Under the pieces are notes generated by a model. The model was given only the letters and a program-made list of their open reading frames with translations, was not told the DNA's origin and did not search any database. This document shows positions 57,955-64,000 of a DNA stretch of 64,000 bases, piece after piece (within the stretch, counting starts at the first letter, position 1; every line of letters starts with the position of its first letter). The position numbers and the translations under genes were made by a program. The stretch spans positions 122,348 to 186,347 of the forward strand of contig JAKUCV010000319.1 in the NCBI GenBank assembly GCA_028386065.3. Reading direction: 5' to 3'. This stretch comes from Turnera subulata. Taxonomy: Eukaryota > Streptophyta > Magnoliopsida > Malpighiales > Passifloraceae.

Positions 57955-60299
57955 TGTGAATCAATAAGTGGTATGTGCATTTTTTGTGTGATTATTTTTG
58001 TGGATTCATGTATGTGTAAATAGAGTGTTTTTATTTCGATAAACCAGAAAAAAAATAAAAAATAAATAGCAGGACCGCCGTGCTAACTCTGCGGAGGGTG
58101 CTACATCGCATAGTTTGAATTGATGAGTCTAGGAAAGGAACCCAAAGGGAGTAAGTATGCATGTCTAAGCCGATGATATTTTTCTAGTGTTGCTTCCTAG
58201 TTGATATGTTCAGTTGGTCTACCTTATTTTAGGGAATCTCCATTTGCATACATTGAACATGCATCACATGTTTTTCAAATCAAGTAAATCGAGCCGAGGT
58301 GTATCGTCCTTGTTGAAACTTAAGTTTTCTTGAAAAGGAAAAGAGATTGTTTTTTTAAAAAAAAACATGTTTTGCGAGTATATTCCATCATGGTTTCTAC
58401 CAATTGTTTTTTTGAAATAAAACAAAGCTTAAGTCTAGGACTCTTGATGGCCATAAATCGAATCGATTGAAAATCCTACCTTTAGGACACCATGAGTGAA
58501 ATACTAATTTTTTTTAAGCCCACCAATTGCCATGATTAAATGAAATTTTGTTGATGGATGGCCAACGATGATTCTTGGAGTTTTGAACATTTTTTGCTGC
58601 TCAATCCAACATTTGTTTTTCCGAACTCCCTATTTCTGTTTCTTTTTTTCGAAAAATCTTGACGTCAACATTTACATCCTACAACAAATTTCCAGGCCTT
58701 TTCAGAGCGAATTTCTCATGTAGATGCTAGATAAAGGATATGATTTAGGCCCTCTTTGCTCAAGCTTGCAAGCCAACAAAAAGCCAACCCGGTAGCATTA
58801 TCCCTTAGTAACCCTCTTTGAGCCCATGACGTGATAGCCAGGCTTTCTTTGATTACCCATATCGACCCACCTTTAGCCCTTGGAGGCTTCTCTATGGCTA
58901 TCATATATTTCTCTTCCAAGAATCATACCTTCTTCAAAACCCAATGGGAAGATCTCACTCCGAGCTTTCATCAAAGAATTTTTTGTTTGATGACAAGCGC
59001 ACATGAGCCTCAACTTTTACACATCCAAGATGGTCGATGCAACGAATCGCTCCAAGAGCATTATAAAAGGCCAAAGTGTAGATAAGGAGGAATAGCCAAA
59101 GCCATTCACCGAAAGTCGTTCAAATCAATCGTAGAAAAATCATCAAAATCTTCCAAAATTGATTTCAGAAAATCCAAACAGCAAAGAAGCAAGTGTGTGC
59201 ATAAGCAATTGATTTGTAGCAAGAAGAATTTCCTCAAGAAGGTCAAGACAAGTTGGATGTTATCTCAAGAATTGTGCTTCCAGAATCTCTTTCGTTTTCT
59301 TAATGGGAGCTCACTCAAGGCCTTTCCTAAGATGTGGTTTTGAACTTTGAATCCCTTACTATCCTTCTTTGATAAACCTATACACATGACCCCATTACAA
59401 CCCTGTATGAAAGACCTATTGATCCTTTTGAGAGTATCTATACATAATATTGGAGTTTAGACCTGGGATTTGCCTATGGGATTTCTTTTTGATAATTTCA
59501 CGACATCAAATCATACTTGCATATGGGATTTTTCTTTGCTCGATTTTTTAATTCAAAAATGTTTTTTTTTTATATGAACTCTTAAGAGTCCTCGATTGGG
59601 TGTCTTGATCTAAGTTCCCTTTAGACGGTGATTTGGTAAAGATTTTTAAAATCTTTGATTTGAAGCATCTTATTACTACTGGTTTTGGCCATTCATGGGG
59701 TCTTTGTTAAAATAAATAAATAAAAAATATATATATATACTCATGGCCATTGGGAGTCCTTCACTTGAAGCTTTTGTGATTATAGATGGTATAATTCGCG
59801 TTTTTCAAGTTTCATAACTTCCACCTTCGGCTTCAATAATTTTCAATGCTCATGCATCATACTAGGGGCACATGCATCCAAACGCACTATGTGGATAGCA
59901 CTTGCATCCATATATGCAGAAGTAGACAGCGCTTGCATTCGAAGTGAAAAATAGAAAGAGAAAAAGAGGAAAAGTGGAAGAGGATAAACAACATGTCATG
60001 GCATCATGTAGAGACTAGGGGCATCCCTCATGCATTGAAAAGATAAACACATTGTAGGCATGCGCATGCATCACTTACATGTAGAACATGGATTCCTTGA
60101 GAAGGTAGACCTGGTTAAGGGTAGATGATCAATGAAAGTGACAACATCAGCAATTCATCATTTGGTGTGGACTTACATCTCCTGGGAATAATGACTAGAG
60201 GGGCATGGCATGCCCGAATTGTTAGATGACTTTGTTTGTAGAATAACGGGCATGTCATGCTCACACTCACGGTGTAGACATTATGATCACCTGTAGATT

Positions 60300-60540
60300 C
60301 TAGGGGCACGGCGGCCTCCCGCTTTTGATGACTAATGACTGATGTTGGGCATTCGTGGAGATGTAAGCCCCAACTTTTGTTGATGAGTTTGGGGCATTTT
60401 TGAGAAGAAGTAAGGCCCAATTTTTTTATAAGTTGATGTGTGTTTTCTTGGGCATTCAAGGAGATGTAAGCCCCGACTTTTGTTGATGAGTTTAGGCGTT
60501 CTCAATAAAACGAGTTGTAAGGCCCAGCTTTTTTGTGAAA
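60300..60540. repeat. Long-period repeat leading into the hairpin array
   Basis: GGCATTCGTGGAGATGTAAGCCCC (about 60347) and GGCATTCAAGGAGATGTAAGCCCC (about 60452) head two units of roughly 105 bp, each followed by TTTTGTTGATGAGTTT. Confidence 0.65.
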
Positions 60541-61755
60541 TGATGCCAGGGGCATGCTACCCACGATTTGAATTGTGTGATTTTTGGGGCATGCTACCAC
60601 ACTAGAGTTAATGTCTAATCCTAAGGGCATAGCTGCCCATGCTTTTTTGGAATGAGTGCACAAAGGGCATAGCTGCCCTAGTTTTTCGAACTTGAATAAG
60701 GGGCATAGATGCCCTAATTTTGAAAGTTGAACAAAAGGCATAGCTGCCTGGATTTTTGAACATGAGGGGCATAGCTGCCCTAATTTTTTGATGTTGAGAG
60801 AGGGCATAGCTGCCCGCATTTTTGAAGTTGATTACGCCACAGGCATAGCTGCCTGGTTTTTTATTTAAGTTCATTAGGGGCATAGCTGTCCAAGTTCTTT
60901 AGACATATGAGGGGCATAGCTGTCCGAGTTCTTTAGACATATGAGGGGCATAGCTGCCCTAATCTTTCGAGTCGATCAAGGGCGTAGCTGCCCAAGTTTT
61001 TGAAATGGAAGGGCATAGCTGTCCAAGTTCATGATTGTTTGGTGGGCATAGCTGCCCAAACAATTGAGAGGGGCATAGCTACCCGGATGTTTTTGAAGTA
61101 GAACATATGAAGGGCGTAGCTGCCCGAGTTTTTCGAAATTTAATTAACGGGCAAAGTTGGCTGAGTTTTTAACTTGGTTGCATGAAGGGCATGGCTGCCC
61201 CTGTTTTCAAGTTTAATTGCATGAAGGGCATAGCTGCCTGAGTTTTTACTTTGATCGCATGAAGGGCATAGCTGCCCAAATTTTTAAATTTAAAGGGTAT
61301 AGCTACCCGAGTTTTTGAATTTAATCGAAGAGCATAGCTGCCCGAGTTCTTAACTTGGTTGCATGAAGGGCATAGCTGCCCGTGTTTTTGAATTTGATTG
61401 CATGGAGGGCATGGCTACCTGATTTGTCCATGTTAAGGGCATAGCTGCCTGGATTGCTAATTGCATCAAGGGCATAGCTGCCCCATTTCTTCAAGAAAAT
61501 TTCAAACCAAGGGCATAGCTGCCCGAATTTGTGAAGCTAATTATGTCAGGGGCATAGCTGCCCACATTTTTGAAGTTGACTACGTCGAGGGCATAGCTGC
61601 GTGAGTTTCCAAAAATAGTTACACCAGGGGCATAGCTGCCCAATTTTCTTGCAAACTGAGGACATAGCTGTCCAAATTTTGAGATGTTTACACATTTGGT
61701 GGTATAGCTGCCCCATATTTTCAAACCAAGAGCATAGCTGCACAAAATTCATGAC
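60541..61755. repeat. Array of ~34 hairpin-forming GGGCATAGCTGCCC units
   Basis: The core GGGCATAGCTGCCC recurs about every 30-45 bp (for example at 60624, 60664, 60802, 61264, 61367, 61511, 61629). Each core folds on itself: stem GGGCA/TGCCC with loop TAGC. Spacers are T-rich with ATTTTTGAA-like text and vary. Changes in one arm are sometimes matched in the other (AGGCATAGCTGCCT at 60840). Minus-strand open frames here (60502-60883, 61491-61782) follow from the repeat having no stops and are not genes. Confidence 0.85.
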
Positions 61756-61837
61756 ACACACAACTAGCATCAAACCATTCAAATTTGGTTGTTCCTTTCT
61801 TGCGTTGTTTCGTCCTTAATCTCTAAGGACTCATCAA

Positions 61838-61848
61838 CGAGGGGCTTC
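61838..61848 (+). promoter_or_regulatory. Polypurine-like tract before the 3' LTR
   Basis: CGAGGGGCTTC directly precedes TGTGAACACCC, the expected place for plus-strand priming. It is only partly purine. Confidence 0.45.
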
Positions 61849-63466
61849 TGTGAACACCCAAATTTGACCCATGGATATTCTGTTAAATTAGATATTAAAC
61901 AAGCTTGAACTTGGAGACTGATGAGATGATTCAGTCTTGAGATTAAGACATATTTGAAATTCATTTTAGTAGAATTAATATATTTTGGTAATTTAAACCT
62001 TTATGTGTTTGAACTCTATGATTTATGAGATGATTTAATCTTAGGATAAAAATATACTAAGGTATAATATACTAAAATATGTTTTATTTCATTGTTTGGG
62101 CTCTTTAATTTATCTTTGACCCAATTATATTGAGATGATTTATTTTTGGGTTAGAAATGGATTTTTGGGGGCCCAAGTTAATGAAATATAGTTCCTCCAG
62201 AGTTTTTTGTCCCATTAACACATTTTCTTGCCGAAAATCAGAGTTAAATCATCATTCAATTGAAAATTGTGTTTTTGCAATAATTGTGCATAAAATGGGA
62301 ATTTTAATGTGTATGAATCAGTTATGGAATGATTGGGAGGAGTAGTAATCAAGTAATTAAGTGATTCTGGGCAGTCTAAGGGTTAATTATGCGGTAGAAT
62401 CAATCAGGGAGAAATTAGAGGAGAATCTAGATCGAATAAAGAAAAGAACGGGTGTAACGCGCAGGCGTGGGCGGTCATCTCGGAATGACCGCCAGGTCTG
62501 GGCGGTCTTCCTTCCATGACCGCCCTGCCTGGCTGTCACCTAAAGGATGACCGCCGGCCATAGCGATCATACACACCCAAAAATGCATTTACTCCCTGAT
62601 TTTCGCTCGTAATCTAATTTTACTCGGTTTTGGCCCAGAATTTTGGCTATTACCTTGATCATTAAGTTGGTCCACGCCCCTAGGCTACCCAGAACACTAT
62701 AAATAGGACCCTCCTCTCACCTTTCAAAGGACACACAGATGCTATTACACAAACACTCTTCATCAAGCTTTCAAGCTTGGAGAAATGCTACCACTCCAAG
62801 CTTAAGTAATAGTTCCATAGGTAAAACTCTGGTAGAATTTTGTGGGTAGCATCGTCCATTGAAGGCAGCAAAGGGGAAAATCAAGAAGAACTCCAAGATT
62901 GAGTTGAGGAGTGGGAGGAAATTGTGTGGAAGGCACAACCCAAACCAAGGAGCTAGAGGAGGGCTACAAGAGGTAATCCTAATCCCTTTTTGCCTGACCA
63001 GTTATTGTTGAGATGTTTATGTTGATGATGATGTGATTGTTTTGATGCCACGTCGAGAACTATGTGGGCTTTGAACCCGGTCGCCGGGGTACGTAGGTGG
63101 TTTCTAGTGATGGAAACTCAAGCCCAATCTTCTTCTTCTCCCCTTTCTTTTTAATATTCAGTTATTATGCGTTTTGGTGCTCACACATGCACACTTGCAC
63201 AAGGCATACAAAACCCTCTAATTGCACAAAGTTTCGTCCCAACATGGATGGGTGCCTAATACCTTCCCATCCATGACGAATCCCTGGGTCCAGCATCTTT
63301 GGTTCGTTATCCAGTTGCCCAAATGGAGTCACATGAAGGGTTTTTCCCAAATTTTTGTTCCATAGGAAAATTTGGGTGGCGACTCCAAAGATATTGGATG
63401 ATGGTTATGAAGAAGGTGTAAAGGAAAAGTGAATAGGCCCAAGTGATTTTGGGTCGGGTATTCACA
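61849..63466 (+). repeat. 3' LTR of element B (1618 bp)
   Basis: TGTGAACACCCAAATTTGACC to GGGTCGGGTATTCACA. TATA box TATAAATA at 62698-62705 followed by GGACCCTCC. Stem-loop GCGGTCAT-CTCGGA-ATGACCGC at 62471-62492. Primer-site-like TGGCGACTCCA at 63377-63387. Confidence 0.9.
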
Positions 63467-63570
63467 CATGTCACCATTTTCTTCGTCTCAAAATTCCCTC
63501 AAAATCTATTTCATCCAGGCCTTCAAGCGATGGTGTTTTGTTGGATGGAAATTTTACACTGTGAACTGGC
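63467..63570. repeat. Right remainder of the third duplication copy
   Basis: CATGTCACCATTTTCTTC to GTTGGATGGAAATTTTACACTG matches 18870-18955 in reverse orientation and continues the sequence that ends at 57264. Confidence 0.7.
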
Positions 63571-64000
63571 ACGTCCCGTCAAACGTGACCGGCCAGGCAC
63601 TCTATGCTGCCATGGAGCTAGCACATGGTACCCAAAGGCCTAAATTTCAACAACGAAAGTTAGCCCCGACGACTGTAGTAACTAACGTGCAGCAATGCTC
63701 AAGACGGCATCTCAACAACAACATTCACGCACACACATAAGGCTTATTTATTCATTAGCCAAGTACAACATAGTGGAATATTACAAGCATCAAGTTTAAG
63801 TCAAGCCTTAAGGACACTAGGTGAGACCAAGTTAGGCTAAGTACCCATCGCTATAAGATACGCCACTCGAGCCTGCCCACACCAGCTACTAGTGCTCTCC
63901 TTGTCCTGAAACATGGGTGTGGAAAGAAAGGGGGGGTGAGTCCACGACTCAATAAGCAGGTGGTCATACTAGGCATTAGCATTAACACATACAAGCGGCA
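63571..64000. other. No gene; possible edge of another LTR
   Basis: TGAGTCCACGACTCAATAAGCAGG near 63938 is loosely like TGAGTCGCCTACTCACTGAGCAG in the Tekay LTR (38391), so the window may end in a diverged Tekay-type LTR on the minus strand. This is weak; the short ORFs at 63443-63740 are not convincing. Confidence 0.25.

Larger units (their letters stand above)
57265..63466 (+). mobile_element. Tat/Ogre-type LTR retrotransposon B, non-autonomous
   Basis: It is bounded by TGTGAACACCCTAATTAC and GGGTCGGGTATTCACA, with the perfect target duplication CATGT at 57260-57264 and 63467-63471. It split a sequence that is continuous near 18950 (reverse). The 5' LTR is cut to 690 bp and the primer site is lost; the 3' LTR is full. 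About 3.9 kb of internal DNA lacks protein domains but carries an array of hairpin-forming repeats (60541-61755). The internal start near 58120-58280 resembles element A at 30520-30670. It depended on other elements for mobility. Confidence 0.85.

Noticed and set aside
60502..60883. Minus-strand ORFs over the hairpin array as repeat proteins
   Set aside because: Several registers are open at once because the repeat lacks stops; composition, not coding, explains them.
60541..61755. CRISPR-like array of short palindromic repeats with spacers
   Set aside because: The setting is a plant LTR retroelement, the repeats vary in sequence, the spacers are similar T-rich text and there are no cas genes.

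Overview
The window reads as repeat-dense chromosomal DNA of a flowering plant, probably a eudicot. It is AT-rich, has spliced exon remnants, and carries several plant transposon classes: chromovirus (Tekay/Del-type) and Tat/Ogre-type Ty3/Gypsy elements, a probable Copia solo LTR, a Mutator-like and a Harbinger-like TIR element. I see no rRNA or tRNA gene, no CRISPR and no prokaryotic feature. Nothing looks like a complete, undamaged gene; the best genic sequences are partial or broken copies.

Layout. 1-9.8 kb: a Harbinger-like TIR element (1350-3082), a plant-transposon-protein pseudogene split by a Tat/Ogre-type solo LTR (3580-5167), a truncated Tekay-type LTR (from 5700) and AT-rich DNA. 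9.8-12.4 kb: a coiled-coil exon, a 370-bp unit in three tandem copies ending just upstream of a TATA box, and further short tandem repeats. 12.4-17.8 kb and about 18.9-26.8 kb: two copies of one segmental duplication. Each holds, in order, a C-terminal acid-lipase remnant (minus strand), an unidentified gene whose 3' part is a tandem array of 78-nt exons, and a gene of a second unidentified family. The second copy was broken by a Mutator-like element (19554-21465) and by a solo LTR (22478-23990). 26.8-33.6 kb: degraded coding DNA, a two-exon gene fragment, and a Tat/Ogre-type element with a tRNA-Arg primer site. 33.6-37.9 kb: an F-box pseudogene, a foldback repeat region, and the putative first exon of the third copy of the second family.

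37942-52995 is the most unusual object. It is a defective Tekay-type chromovirus on the minus strand with two LTRs and gag-pol, followed by a second 3' end of pol and an inverted LTR piece. Both outer ends are the same (U5) LTR terminus, and the whole is bracketed by the 5-bp duplication TACAT. A related solo LTR (48359-51572) later landed in one of its LTRs. The host gene appears to continue at 53379-54755, so the element probably sits in an intron.

56.5-63.6 kb: an inverted third copy of the lipase remnant, split by a Tat/Ogre-type element (57265-63466, duplication CATGT). That element has a truncated 5' LTR and an array of about 34 short hairpin-forming repeats.

The features are mostly not functionally linked. 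They record a local history of segmental duplication, exon-array change and several layers of nested insertion. Coordinates of intron boundaries and diverged repeat edges were read by eye and may be off by some bases.
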